64,000 bases of DNA from Pukyongia sp. (GTDB taxonomy: Bacteria; Bacteroidota; Bacteroidia; Flavobacteriales; Flavobacteriaceae). Both the position numbers and the translations under genes were made by a program. A model generated the notes under the pieces. That model searched no databases and was not told the origin of the DNA. It saw nothing but the letters and a program-made list of their open reading frames with translations. The DNA lies in NCBI GenBank assembly GCA_030148705.1, contig JASBSY010000002.1:28784-92783 (forward strand). Reading direction: 5' to 3'. This document shows positions 25,330 through 33,139 of this stretch, piece by piece (position 1 is the first letter of the stretch; each line of letters opens with the position of its first letter).

Positions 25330-25339
25330 ATTAAAAGAT

Positions 25340-25347
25340 TATTTTTG
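25340..25347 (+). promoter_or_regulatory. -7 promoter box of fabD
   Basis: TATTTTTG, matching TAnnTTTG, 18 bases before the fabD ATG. Confidence 0.5.
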
Positions 25348-25365
25348 CATCAATAGTTTCAACTT

Positions 25366-26247
25366 ATGAAGGCATATTTATTTCCGGGACAGGGAGCACA
25401 ATTTAGTGGAATGGGACAGGACCTTTACGAGCAATCGGCTCGCGCAAAGGAATTGTTTCAGCAAGCGAACGACATACTGGGTTTTGAAATCACTAAGATA
25501 ATGTTTGAAGGGTCTGCAGACGACCTTAAGGAGACCAGGGTAACTCAACCCGCAATCTTTCTCCATTCAACCATTTTGGCGAACGTGATGGGAACCGCAT
25601 TTCAACCCGATATGGTGGCCGGTCATTCGCTGGGAGAACTTTCAGCATTGGTAGCTAACAGGACCCTGGCCTTTGGCGATGGGCTGGTATTAGTCGCTAA
25701 ACGTGCCGAGGCAATGCAAAAGGCATGCGAACTCGAACCATCCACCATGGCCGCTGTTCTTGGGCTGGACGATGAAACTGTAGAACGAATTTGTGATGAA
25801 ACTCCGGGAGTTGTTGTAGCAGCAAATTACAATTGTCCCGGGCAGTTGGTTATTAGCGGAGATGTTCATGCAGTGGGACTTGCCTGCGATGCTTTAACCG
25901 AGGCCGGTGCCCGAAGAGCGCTTGTCCTTCCGGTAGGAGGCGCGTTTCACAGTCCTCTGATGGAACCAGCCAGAGAAGAACTGGCGGCGGCAATAGAAAA
26001 TACGGTATTCACCGAACCGGCTTGTCCGATCTATCAAAATGTCACCACTACTGCGGTTACAGATCCCACGGAAATTAAAAAGAATTTGATGCGGCAATTG
26101 ACTGCTCCCGTTAAATGGACGCAGAGCATGCAGCAAATGATTGCCGATGGGGCTACCTCCTTTGTGGAAGTGGGTCCCGGCAACGTACTTCAGGGGTTAA
26201 TGCGGAAAATAGACCGAAATGTAGAAACTTCCGGCGCTTCCATTTAA
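25366..26247 (+). CDS. fabD: Malonyl-CoA:ACP transacylase
   Basis: 293 residues. Moves malonyl from CoA to acyl carrier protein for fatty-acid elongation. Seen: LFPGQGAQFSGMGQDLYE at the N-terminus, the nucleophile Ser in VAGHSLGELSALV, the Arg/His catalytic region RAEAMQKACE and GGAFHSPLM, and the C-terminal VEVGPGNVLQGLMRKI. Full length. It has a probable own promoter and is monocistronic here, ending 1 base from a small convergent frame; no other fab genes are adjacent. Confidence 0.97.
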   Translation: MKAYLFPGQGAQFSGMGQDLYEQSARAKELFQQANDILGFEITKIMFEGSADDLKETRVTQPAIFLHSTILANVMGTAFQPDMVAGHSLGELSALVANRTLAFGDGLVLVAKRAEAMQKACELEPSTMAAVLGLDDETVERICDETPGVVVAANYNCPGQLVISGDVHAVGLACDALTEAGARRALVLPVGGAFHSPLMEPAREELAAAIENTVFTEPACPIYQNVTTTAVTDPTEIKKNLMRQLTAPVKWTQSMQQMIADGATSFVEVGPGNVLQGLMRKIDRNVETSGASI

Positions 26248-26248
26248 G

Positions 26249-26443
26249 TTAAGCGGTTAGCCGACAGTCTGTACAGTCCTTTACTTCACCGTAATAAGTT
26301 TCCCTGTACTTGTGCACCGTTCTGTAGGGTAATGAGAGGAAGGCTTTCTTAATATACACAACTTTAGTTGTAAGCATGCCCATCTTCTCTGTGAAGCGTT
26401 TTTCTTTCTTTGTCTTTCTTTGTACTGATATCAATTTCATCAT
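26249..26443 (-). CDS. Possible small basic protein, unknown
   Basis: 64-codon frame starting MMKLISVQRKTKKEKRF and ending YGEVKDCTDCRLTA. It is rich in Lys/Arg in its first half and has a CxxC-like pair (CTDC) at the end. A -7-like sequence TTTCTTTG preceded 20 bases earlier by TTG sits just upstream of the ATG, so expression is plausible. No signal peptide or membrane helix, no family recognised. It fills most of the fabD-galE gap. Probably real, but the length alone does not rule out a chance frame. Confidence 0.5.
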   Translation of the reverse strand: MMKLISVQRKTKKEKRFTEKMGMLTTKVVYIKKAFLSLPYRTVHKYRETYYGEVKDCTDCRLTA

Positions 26444-26531
26444 CTCTAACTATAAGCTGCAAAGAAACCAATTGTGATGACCGATTACAAGCTAAGAAGG
26501 TTAAAATGAGGTTAATCGTTTGTTAAAGTGG

Positions 26532-27554
26532 TTAGTCGATGCCACGAAGCTTCTTTTCCCATTTCCATGCATCAAGCAATGCCTCCTCCATGGTTTTCGC
26601 GGCTCTCCAACCCAGGAGGTTGTTTGCCTTAGAAGTATCGGCATATACGGAAATCACATCTCCGGGCCTTCTGCCAACGATTTTATAGTTTAATGATTCT
26701 CCGGTGGATTTTTCAAAAGCGCTTATAACTTCCATCACCGAACTCCCTTTGCCGGTGCCAATATTAAAAATCTCGAAATTATCGTTGTTCTGCCCGGTTA
26801 ATAAGCGTTGCAACGCCACTACATGTGCAGCCGCCAGATCCACTACATGGATATAATCGCGTATGCAGCTACCGTCGGGTGTGGGATAATCGTTTCCAAA
26901 AACCGATAATTCCTTTCTTATACCTACAGCGGTTTGGGTGATAAACGGCACCAAATTTTGAGGAATGCCTAAGGGAAGCTCTCCTATTTCGGCCGAATCA
27001 TGTGCGCCAATTGGATTAAAATATCGAAGGGCAATAGACTGGAGCGAACTTACTTTGCAAAGGTCGAAAATAATCTCTTCACTTATCTGCTTTGTATTGC
27101 CATATGGAGATAGTGCAGCCTTTACAGGGGCATTCTCAGTAATTGGCAGCGAATCCGGTTCGCCGTAAACCGTACAGGATGAACTAAAGATAAAATGATC
27201 GATATGACGATTTTCGCATTCCTGTAACAGATAAATCAACGAATTCAGGTTGTTCTCGTAATATAAGAGCGGGTTCTCAACACTTTCACCTACAGCCTTA
27301 CTGGCCGCGAAGTGAATAATTCCTTTTATATCGTCATAGGCGTCGAAAAAAGCATGTACAGCGTCTTTTTCACGTAGGTCAAGTTTCTCAAAATCGGGTG
27401 CTTCCCCTGTAATCGCCTGAATTCCATCGAGAACATCCGGTTGCGCGTTAGACAGGTTGTCTATTACAACAACAGCAAAACCTGCTTTTTGCAACTCGAC
27501 CACAGTATGAGACCCTATGTATCCAAGACCTCCCGTAACTAAAATCCGTTCCAT
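26532..27554 (-). CDS. galE: UDP-glucose 4-epimerase
   Basis: 340-residue extended short-chain dehydrogenase that interconverts UDP-glucose and UDP-galactose. Seen: the NAD-binding GGLGYIGSHTVVEL at residues 7-20, IDNLSNAQPDVL, the catalytic FSSSCTVYGEPDSLPITE and YGNTKQISEEII (YxxxK), and the substrate region RYFNPIGAHDSAEIGELPLGIPQNLVP, which fits GalE more closely than other nucleotide-sugar epimerases. Its ATG overlaps the last base of the DegT aminotransferase stop (TAATG), so the two are coupled and probably serve surface polysaccharide synthesis. Confidence 0.96.
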   Translation of the reverse strand: MERILVTGGLGYIGSHTVVELQKAGFAVVVIDNLSNAQPDVLDGIQAITGEAPDFEKLDLREKDAVHAFFDAYDDIKGIIHFAASKAVGESVENPLLYYENNLNSLIYLLQECENRHIDHFIFSSSCTVYGEPDSLPITENAPVKAALSPYGNTKQISEEIIFDLCKVSSLQSIALRYFNPIGAHDSAEIGELPLGIPQNLVPFITQTAVGIRKELSVFGNDYPTPDGSCIRDYIHVVDLAAAHVVALQRLLTGQNNDNFEIFNIGTGKGSSVMEVISAFEKSTGESLNYKIVGRRPGDVISVYADTSKANNLLGWRAAKTMEEALLDAWKWEKKLRGID

Positions 27555-28711
27555 TAAGATCTTATGAATTTTATGATGGTTGAAGTGATGTATTCGATTT
27601 GTTCATCATCCAGCTCCGTATGCATAGGTAGTGAAATAACCTCCTTTACCAATTGGTTTGTCACCGGAAAATCGGCCTCCTTGTATCGTTCATCCGCATA
27701 CGCTTTCTGAAGGTGCAGGGGAATTGGATAATACACCCCGCAAGGGATATCGTTCTCATTTAAATGCTTTACTAGTGCGTCCCGGTCGCCGTTGAGAATT
27801 CTTAATGTATACTGATGAAAAACATGGCAATCGCAGGTTTCACAAATACAATCGGCCACATCACAGAACCCGCTGGGGGTAACAACTTCCTGTATTCCGG
27901 CAAAAGCTGCTGTATATTTCCGTGCGGAATTCCTCCTGGCTGCGTTATATGCGTCAAGTTGAGGTAATTTAGCCCTCAAAATGGCAGCTTGTATAGAATC
28001 AAGCCTGGAATTCACTCCTACCACATCGTGGTGATACCTTACATACATTCCGTGATTCACTATACCCCGGATCGTATGAGCAAGCTCGTCGTCGTTTGTA
28101 AAGATTGCGCCACCGTCTCCGTAGCATCCCAGGTTCTTTGACGGGAAGAAGGAAGTAGATCCCACATGACCAATGCCTCCTGTTTTTCGCTTGCTACCGT
28201 CTCCGGATGTATAGGTAGCACCAATACCCTGGGCATTATCTTCTATGACGTAGAGATCGTGTGCTTCGGCTATTTCCATAATCTCATCCATAGGTGCCGC
28301 AAGCCCGAAAAGATGTACGGGAACTATAGCTTTGGTTTTTGGGGTTATTGCCTTTTTGATGGCGTCGAGATCGATATTGAAGGTTACGGGGTCGACGTCT
28401 ACCAGCACGGGTGTAAGGCCCAGTAATGCGATTACTTCCACAGTGGCGGCAAAAGTAAAATCGGCGGTAATCACCTCATCCCCGGGTTTCAGTCCCAGGC
28501 CCATCATGGCTATTTGCAGTGCATCTGTTCCGTTTGCACAAGGTATAACGTGTTTAACCTCTAAATAATCTTCCAATTCCTTCTGAAATTGGTGAACTTC
28601 CGGTCCGTTGATATAAGCGGTGGAATCTATTACATCCAGAACCGATTGGTCCACCCGTGCCTTGATCTTTTCATACTGACCCTTGAGGTCTACCATCTGT
28701 ATTTTACGCAT
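27554..28711 (-). CDS. DegT/DnrJ-type sugar aminotransferase with Cys-rich insertion
   Basis: 385 residues from the ATG at 28711; an upstream TTG at 28738 is less likely. PLP-dependent aminotransferase acting on nucleotide-linked keto-sugars: ANGTDALQIAMMGLGLKPGDEVI, VIEDNAQGIGA with the PLP-contacting Asp, and the Schiff-base Lys in SFFPSKNLGCYGDGGA. Just before the usual HVFHQYTLRI segment it carries the stretch FCDVADCICETCDCH, five Cys and a His within 15 residues, which I do not know from standard members and which resembles a metal or Fe-S ligand set. Coupled to galE; substrate unknown, likely an LPS or capsule sugar. Confidence 0.93.
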   Translation of the reverse strand: MRKIQMVDLKGQYEKIKARVDQSVLDVIDSTAYINGPEVHQFQKELEDYLEVKHVIPCANGTDALQIAMMGLGLKPGDEVITADFTFAATVEVIALLGLTPVLVDVDPVTFNIDLDAIKKAITPKTKAIVPVHLFGLAAPMDEIMEIAEAHDLYVIEDNAQGIGATYTSGDGSKRKTGGIGHVGSTSFFPSKNLGCYGDGGAIFTNDDELAHTIRGIVNHGMYVRYHHDVVGVNSRLDSIQAAILRAKLPQLDAYNAARRNSARKYTAAFAGIQEVVTPSGFCDVADCICETCDCHVFHQYTLRILNGDRDALVKHLNENDIPCGVYYPIPLHLQKAYADERYKEADFPVTNQLVKEVISLPMHTELDDEQIEYITSTIIKFIRS

Positions 28712-28863
28712 TTCTGAAGAAGAATTTTTGGAGTTCAAACTTACGAAATTGTTTCCTTTTGCACCCGCCGGCGACGACCTTATTTAGTGGCTAAAGGGAA
28801 TAAAGGAGCTTTCCTGCACATCTATGGATACATCCAAAGCGAAATTTGGTAAATTAGTGGCCT

Positions 28864-30117
28864 ATGCGCAGCCTCTACGATATCCTTACCCGTCTTAGCT
28901 ATATCTTTCTATGGGTCTCCCAGTTCTTCAGTACTAAGATGAAACTTTTTATAAACGGAAGAAAGGGTGCGATCGATAGATTAAAAGCTTCTATTAGCCC
29001 TTCAGATAAAACGATTTGGTTTCATTGTGCCTCTCTGGGAGAATTCGAACAAGGGCGGCCCGTGATGAATGCAGTAAAAAAATTACTGCCTGAACATAAA
29101 ATTCTGGTCACCTTTTTCTCCCCCTCAGGCTACGAGGCAAAAAAGCATTCGGAAGTGGCGGATTATATTAGTTATTTACCAATCGACACTGCTTCCAACG
29201 CTAGGAAGTTTATAGCTGCAATTCGACCCGTGCTGGCCGTTTTCATTAAATACGAGTTTTGGCCGAATTATTTGTTCGAATTGAAAAGGCAACGGGTTCC
29301 TGCAATCCTGATATCGGGCTTGTTTCGTAAAAACCAGGTATTTTTTAGTGGGTATGGAGGATTTATGCGGCGCTGCTTAAAAACCATTGATCACTTCTTT
29401 GTACAGGACACTAGCTCGCTCGAGTTACTGCGATCCATAGGAATTGAATGCGTTACTATAAGTGGTGACACTCGTTTCGACCGCGTGTCTCAGCAGATAG
29501 AACAAAACAACGAACTGAGTTTTGCCGATGACTTTATACAGGATTCTCTGTGTGTGGTGTGCGGCAGTACCTGGCCCGAGGATGAAACCCTGCTTATTCC
29601 GTATATAAATAAATCGAAGGAAAATGTAAAATTCATCATCGCTCCGCATATAATTGATAAGGTAAAGATCGATACCCTGAAACGAAAACTAACAAAATCT
29701 GTTGTAGTGTATTCGGAATTGGAAACTTCGAATCTTTCAGAAGCTAAGGTGCTTATAATTGACACCATCGGACTGCTTACACGACTGTACAGCTATGCTC
29801 ATGTCGCATATGTTGGCGGCGCCATGGGAAATACCGGGTTACATAATATACTCGAACCCGCCACCTTTGGAGTACCGGTAGTCATCGGCAAAAATTTCAG
29901 CAAATTCCCTGAAGCAACCAGGATGCAGTCTTTGGCCGCCTTGTTTTCGATAGCTACGTTCGAGGAGCTCGCTGAAATCTTCGATAAGTTGCTTTACAAT
30001 TCCGAATTCCGGAACAAAGCGGGACTGATAGCCGAACATTATGTGAATCGGAACACTGGAGCCACGGCCGTGATCACCGCCTATATCAAGGAACTACACA
30101 CTAACGGCCAAATTTAG
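28864..30117 (+). CDS. waaA: 3-deoxy-D-manno-octulosonic acid transferase
   Basis: 417-residue inner-membrane-associated GT30 glycosyltransferase that adds Kdo to lipid A precursor. Seen: a short N-terminal hydrophobic stretch (YIFLWVSQFF), the catalytic base region WFHCASLGEFEQGRPVM with the family Glu, FFSPSGYEAKK, IKYEFWPNYL, CGSTWPEDE and the sugar-nucleotide-binding VGGAMGNTGLHNILEPATFGVPVVIG. Full length. Nearby galE and the DegT gene on the other strand also suggest LPS assembly. Its last 24 bases overlap the convergent DUF2461 gene. Confidence 0.96.
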   Translation: MRSLYDILTRLSYIFLWVSQFFSTKMKLFINGRKGAIDRLKASISPSDKTIWFHCASLGEFEQGRPVMNAVKKLLPEHKILVTFFSPSGYEAKKHSEVADYISYLPIDTASNARKFIAAIRPVLAVFIKYEFWPNYLFELKRQRVPAILISGLFRKNQVFFSGYGGFMRRCLKTIDHFFVQDTSSLELLRSIGIECVTISGDTRFDRVSQQIEQNNELSFADDFIQDSLCVVCGSTWPEDETLLIPYINKSKENVKFIIAPHIIDKVKIDTLKRKLTKSVVVYSELETSNLSEAKVLIIDTIGLLTRLYSYAHVAYVGGAMGNTGLHNILEPATFGVPVVIGKNFSKFPEATRMQSLAALFSIATFEELAEIFDKLLYNSEFRNKAGLIAEHYVNRNTGATAVITAYIKELHTNGQI

Positions 30118-30750
30118 ATAACGTCTGAAAGGAAGCAAGGCCAGGTAGGTTTCGATGATCCTTTTTTTAAAATCTTCAGACAAAACCGCTTCCCTGGAAA
30201 AAGTACAGGCCGCGGCAAAAGATCGTCGCCTAAGCAGATCGATGTGCTGGTGTTCTTCTGAATATCCCCGTGGAGCGGTTTTTAATGGCTTATCGGGGGT
30301 CATTCCGCCGAAAGTTGCCTTAAATTCAGGGTTTTCCAATATTGCTCTGAGTTCATCCCCGTCGTAATCTATTGCCTCACGGATACTTCGCAAGGTTTTC
30401 GAAGAAGGATGCCAGTAGCCTCCCCCGGCCAGATTTTCATTCAATCCTATTTCGATATAGAAATCTCCTTGCTTACTCACCTGGTCCAGGCCTGCACCGA
30501 AGTGATCCTTGTAAACCGGTTTATTGGGGTGGAACATCAGATTGTTATTTATCCTGTTAATGGCCTTTTTCCCGGGCGTATAAAAATAATCAGGATCCAG
30601 TTGTGCCAATTCTTCATTTAACTCCTCCAGCCAGCCGATAAAAAAATCCCGTATACAATAGTATTCCTCCCTGTTGGCATCCATCCAGGACTTTGTGTTG
30701 TGCTGCTGAAGTCTTTCTAAGAAATCGTAAACTGAGGCAAAGTTTGGCAT
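30094..30750 (-). CDS. DUF2461 family protein
   Basis: 218-residue soluble protein of the DUF2461/TIGR02453 family, function unknown. Characteristic stretches: FLERLQQHNTKSWMDANREEYY at the N-terminus, RINNNLMFHPNKPVYKDHFGAGL, YIEIGLNENLAGGGYWHPSSKTLRSIREAI and TAPRGYSEEHQHIDLLRRRSF. No signal peptide. Single gene, convergent and overlapping the 3' end of waaA. Confidence 0.93.
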   Translation of the reverse strand: MPNFASVYDFLERLQQHNTKSWMDANREEYYCIRDFFIGWLEELNEELAQLDPDYFYTPGKKAINRINNNLMFHPNKPVYKDHFGAGLDQVSKQGDFYIEIGLNENLAGGGYWHPSSKTLRSIREAIDYDGDELRAILENPEFKATFGGMTPDKPLKTAPRGYSEEHQHIDLLRRRSFAAACTFSREAVLSEDFKKRIIETYLALLPFRRYLNLAVSV

Positions 30751-30858
30751 CCTGCAAAAGTACGCTTTAACACTTATTTGTATATACTTTAATAGAATTT
30801 AACCTGAGGAAGCAGTTTTATATAGTAATATAGCAGTGTAAAACCAATAAACCCTATT

Positions 30859-31080
30859 ATGAAAAAAGTAGTCATCACTTTGACTTTTGCTTTTATAGCG
30901 ATGTTAACTCTTTCGTGCCGCGAAAAAGAAACAAAGACTGTTGTTAAAGAAGTTGAAACCGAAACGGTTCAGCCCGTTGAAGAAAGGGAAGGCATCCTTG
31001 AACGTACTGCCAAGGAGGTAGACAAGGAGGTCAACGAGGAAATCAACGAGGAAATCGATAAAATTGGAAACGACGACTAA
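30859..31080 (+). CDS. Small acidic lipoprotein
   Basis: 73 residues: type II signal peptide with lipobox LTLSC and Arg after the acylated Cys, then a highly charged Glu/Lys-rich tail (KEVETETVQPVEEREG, RTAKEVDKEVNEEINEEIDKI) expected to form one amphipathic helix. No known domain. First of a run of small lipoproteins sharing the SCR sequence at the lipidation site (31167, 32503, 32828). Probably anchored in the inner or outer membrane; role unknown, perhaps envelope stress-related. Confidence 0.8.
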   Translation: MKKVVITLTFAFIAMLTLSCREKETKTVVKEVETETVQPVEEREGILERTAKEVDKEVNEEINEEIDKIGNDD

Positions 31081-31166
31081 GGTAACTCTAGCACGATTCC
31101 ATTGAGAAAAAATACCGGGAGCAGTCACGCTTTCAGGAATAATAAACAAACCTTAAAATTAAGATT

Positions 31167-31451
31167 ATGAAAAAAGCAGCAATTATAATGATGTCGATGA
31201 TGTTATTCACTACTGCATTATACTCCTGTCGGGATACCGAAGCTAAGGATGATGCATCGGAAGTAAATGACGACATGACACAAGAAGAGGCCCTGATCCA
31301 GGATATGAAGGACGAAGGAGCCACAATGGAGGTTAAGTCGGATGACGATGAAACCAAAATTAAAATGGAAACTGAGAACAAGGAGTTGAAGATTAAGACC
31401 GAAGAAGGCGAAAGCAAGGTTAAGATTAAAACCGAAGACGACGACGCCTAA
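31167..31451 (+). CDS. Small acidic lipoprotein
   Basis: 94 residues: signal peptide with lipobox ALYSC followed by RDTE, an acidic linker, and a C-terminal half made of near-repeats of K-I-K/V-K-T/M-E (TKIKMETENKELKIKTEEGESKVKIKTEDDD). The alternating Lys-Ile-Lys-Glu pattern suggests a beta strand array or extended ladder. No family recognised. It ends upstream of a strong terminator at 31475-31504 and is convergent with the S24-type repressor. Confidence 0.8.
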   Translation: MKKAAIIMMSMMLFTTALYSCRDTEAKDDASEVNDDMTQEEALIQDMKDEGATMEVKSDDDETKIKMETENKELKIKTEEGESKVKIKTEDDDA

Positions 31452-31474
31452 TTGCGGCAACTTCTAGAATGGTG

Positions 31475-31504
31475 CGACCTTCCGTATGGGAGGTCGTTTT
31501 TTTT
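31475..31504 (+). terminator. Rho-independent terminator after small lipoproteins
   Basis: Stem CGACCTTCC/GGGAGGTCG (one G-U pair) with loop GTAT and eight T residues. The T tract runs into the stop codon of the convergent S24 repressor gene. Confidence 0.85.
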
Positions 31505-32273
31505 ATGTATTAAGGGAGTTTATCTGACCTTTCAGTTCTTCCATGGATTGCTGTAATTGTTTGAGCAGCGTACTTTCGGAAGGTTCATCCACCCCAAAGG
31601 TGAGTTTGCTGTTTACCTGCCAAAGTTCCTGGATTTCACTTACCTCAACATCTATGGGGAGATATTCGGCATTAAGTGAAACCAACCTTACTCTTTCAGG
31701 GTTAGCCTGAATCTTTTGTAATTTCTTAACCAGTACTGAATCTTTCAGAACAACAATATAGATCTTACTGTCGCTTGCCTCCGACAAACTCGGTACTGCT
31801 TTCCCCAGCACCCATTCGTTCGGCCTGATATTGGGCAACATACTATCCCCTTCAACCTGGAAACCACGGTAGGTGGCGTTCCTGTACTGGGGTAAGGGAA
31901 TGGAAAATGAAGGCAGACTTTCGTACCATTCTACATCCTGAATATTATGAGGATAACCGGCCGCGGCTTTCTGATTTACAAGGAGAATGGAATCCTTGCC
32001 TTCCGTGTCGATTGTAATAACTTTTGGACTCACATCGCCACCGGATGGATCGATGTATTGTGTATGACTTTGTCCGAACAACCATAAGGGATTAATTCCA
32101 AATTGTCTCAAGAGTTCGGTTACCGCCTTCCCTGATATCTTGGTTTTGCCACGCTCGATATCTGCAGTTGTGGATCCAATTCCAAGTAATTCTGCAAAAG
32201 ATTGTTGAGTGTACTGCAACTCCTCACGTACTTTCTTAAATCGTTTTGCTTCGATCGACAGTGCATTTTCCAT
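31503..32273 (-). CDS. XRE-HTH/S24 LexA-like repressor
   Basis: 256-residue transcription factor. Residues 8-65 are an XRE-type helix-turn-helix (FKKVREELQYTQQSFAELLGIGSTTADIERGK); residues about 105-220 are a LexA/S24 peptidase domain with the Ala-Gly self-cleavage site in QKAAAGYPHN, the catalytic Ser in VEGDSMLPNIRPNEWVLG and the Lys in LVKKLQ. Such proteins repress until damage triggers self-cleavage; they occur as LexA relatives and phage repressors. No recA, polymerase or phage genes are adjacent. Two GGAA-N3-TTCC sites 22 bp apart lie directly upstream and suggest autorepression. Confidence 0.92.
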   Translation of the reverse strand: MENALSIEAKRFKKVREELQYTQQSFAELLGIGSTTADIERGKTKISGKAVTELLRQFGINPLWLFGQSHTQYIDPSGGDVSPKVITIDTEGKDSILLVNQKAAAGYPHNIQDVEWYESLPSFSIPLPQYRNATYRGFQVEGDSMLPNIRPNEWVLGKAVPSLSEASDSKIYIVVLKDSVLVKKLQKIQANPERVRLVSLNAEYLPIDVEVSEIQELWQVNSKLTFGVDEPSESTLLKQLQQSMEELKGQINSLNT

Positions 32274-32291
32274 ACTGCCAAGTTACACTAT

Positions 32292-32327
32292 TTTGGAATA
32301 ATTCCAAACACGCACAGGAATATTTCC
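32292..32327. promoter_or_regulatory. Two-site operator upstream of the S24 repressor
   Basis: Site 1, 32292-32308: perfect 17-base palindrome TTTGGAATAATTCCAAA. Site 2, 32317-32327: GGAATATTTCC. Both contain GGAA-N3-TTCC, with centres 22 bp apart (about two helical turns), so two dimers would bind the same face of DNA. Site 1 starts 19 bases upstream of the repressor ATG, over its promoter. Autorepression is inferred. Confidence 0.7.
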
Positions 32328-32475
32328 ATCTTTTTACTGCTATTTTAAATAGATAAGGCCTTGTATATCGGCACCGGATTAAGGTATTAGCAACAAAATG
32401 AACTTATTTTTTAACAAATATTAATTATTTATGAAGCATGTGGGCATAATGACAACTGAGAACAAAAAAATTTTA

Positions 32476-32483
32476 TAAATTTG
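32476..32483 (+). promoter_or_regulatory. -7 promoter box of the lipoprotein gene at 32503
   Basis: TAAATTTG, matching TAnnTTTG, 19 bases before the ATG. Confidence 0.5.
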
Positions 32484-32502
32484 AATTATAAATGAATTGA
32501 CC

Positions 32503-32760
32503 ATGACCAGAAAATTTTTATTAATACTAATGACCGTGTTTATAGCAGGAGTACTAAATTCTTGCCGCGAGACCACAGGTGAAAAGACGGAGGAAGCTGT
32601 TGAAGCAGCTGCCGAGGATGTTGAAAATGCAATGGAAGATGCCGGGGAAGCTATCGAGGATGCGGCAAACGATGTAGGTGAGGCCCTTGAAGATGCCGGA
32701 AATGAAATCCAGGAAGAACTAGATGGTACAGACGACATGACAGAAGATGATAATAATTAA
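32503..32760 (+). CDS. Small Ala/Glu-rich lipoprotein
   Basis: 85 residues from the ATG at 32503 (a TTG two codons earlier is in frame). Lipobox VLNSC followed by RETT, then an Ala/Glu/Asp-rich region with an 11-residue-like period (EAVEAAAEDVENAMEDAGEA, then IEDAANDVGEALEDAGNEI) that should form a long amphipathic helix, and an acidic tail. Paralogue of the next gene at 32828, which shares SCRETT, EAVEAAAED and GTDDM. Resembles small envelope-stress lipoproteins in composition only; function unknown. Confidence 0.8.
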   Translation: MTRKFLLILMTVFIAGVLNSCRETTGEKTEEAVEAAAEDVENAMEDAGEAIEDAANDVGEALEDAGNEIQEELDGTDDMTEDDNN

Positions 32761-32795
32761 TCTTCGATCTGTTCAATTACCATTTAAATTATTAA

Positions 32796-32803
32796 TACTT
32801 TTG
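32796..32803 (+). promoter_or_regulatory. -7 promoter box of the lipoprotein gene at 32828
   Basis: TACTTTTG, matching TAnnTTTG, 24 bases before the ATG, so this gene may be transcribed apart from its upstream paralogue. Confidence 0.5.
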
Positions 32804-32827
32804 AATATAAACACTAACACAATTATT

Positions 32828-33052
32828 ATGAAAAGAATTCTTTTATCATTCGCATCGCTTTGTTTAATATTATCTGTGTACTCGTGTAGAGAAACTACCG
32901 AGGAAAAAGCTGAAGATGCTGTAGAAGCTGCAGCTGAAGATACAGAAGCAAATATGGAAGCTGCCGGCGACGCAATGGAAGACGCAGCACAAGAAGTTGA
33001 AGAAGAAGTGGAAGGCACCGACGATATGAACGCCGATGACGACATGAACTAA
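32828..33052 (+). CDS. Small Ala/Glu-rich lipoprotein, paralogue
   Basis: 74 residues from the ATG at 32828; the frame is open 27 codons further upstream, but only this ATG gives a lipoprotein signal (ILLSFASLCLILSVYSC). After the Cys comes RETT and a helical Ala/Glu-rich segment (DAVEAAAEDTEANMEAAGDA), ending in a poly-acidic tail with DDMNADDDMN. Clearly duplicated from, or the source of, the gene at 32503. It has its own -7 box and a terminator 18 bases downstream. Confidence 0.82.
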   Translation: MKRILLSFASLCLILSVYSCRETTEEKAEDAVEAAAEDTEANMEAAGDAMEDAAQEVEEEVEGTDDMNADDDMN

Positions 33053-33070
33053 TTCAGTTTTAAATTGTTT

Positions 33071-33098
33071 AAAAGCCCTGCTCTGCAGGGCTTTTTTT
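33071..33098 (+). terminator. Rho-independent terminator
   Basis: AAAAGCCCTGC-TCT-GCAGGGCTTTT, 11 perfect pairs and a three-base loop, followed by further T residues. Ends the transcript of the lipoprotein gene at 32828. Confidence 0.92.
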
Positions 33099-33139
33099 AT
33101 GGTCCTTTGTTTAAATTTAACCTGAATTCCCTTCTATAT

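Noticed and set aside
32747..32827. 27-codon upstream extension of the lipoprotein gene at 32828
   Set aside because: It would bury the signal peptide and pass through the promoter box at 32796-32803.
33065..33139. 25-codon upstream extension of the membrane protein at 33140
   Set aside because: It runs through a strong terminator hairpin.
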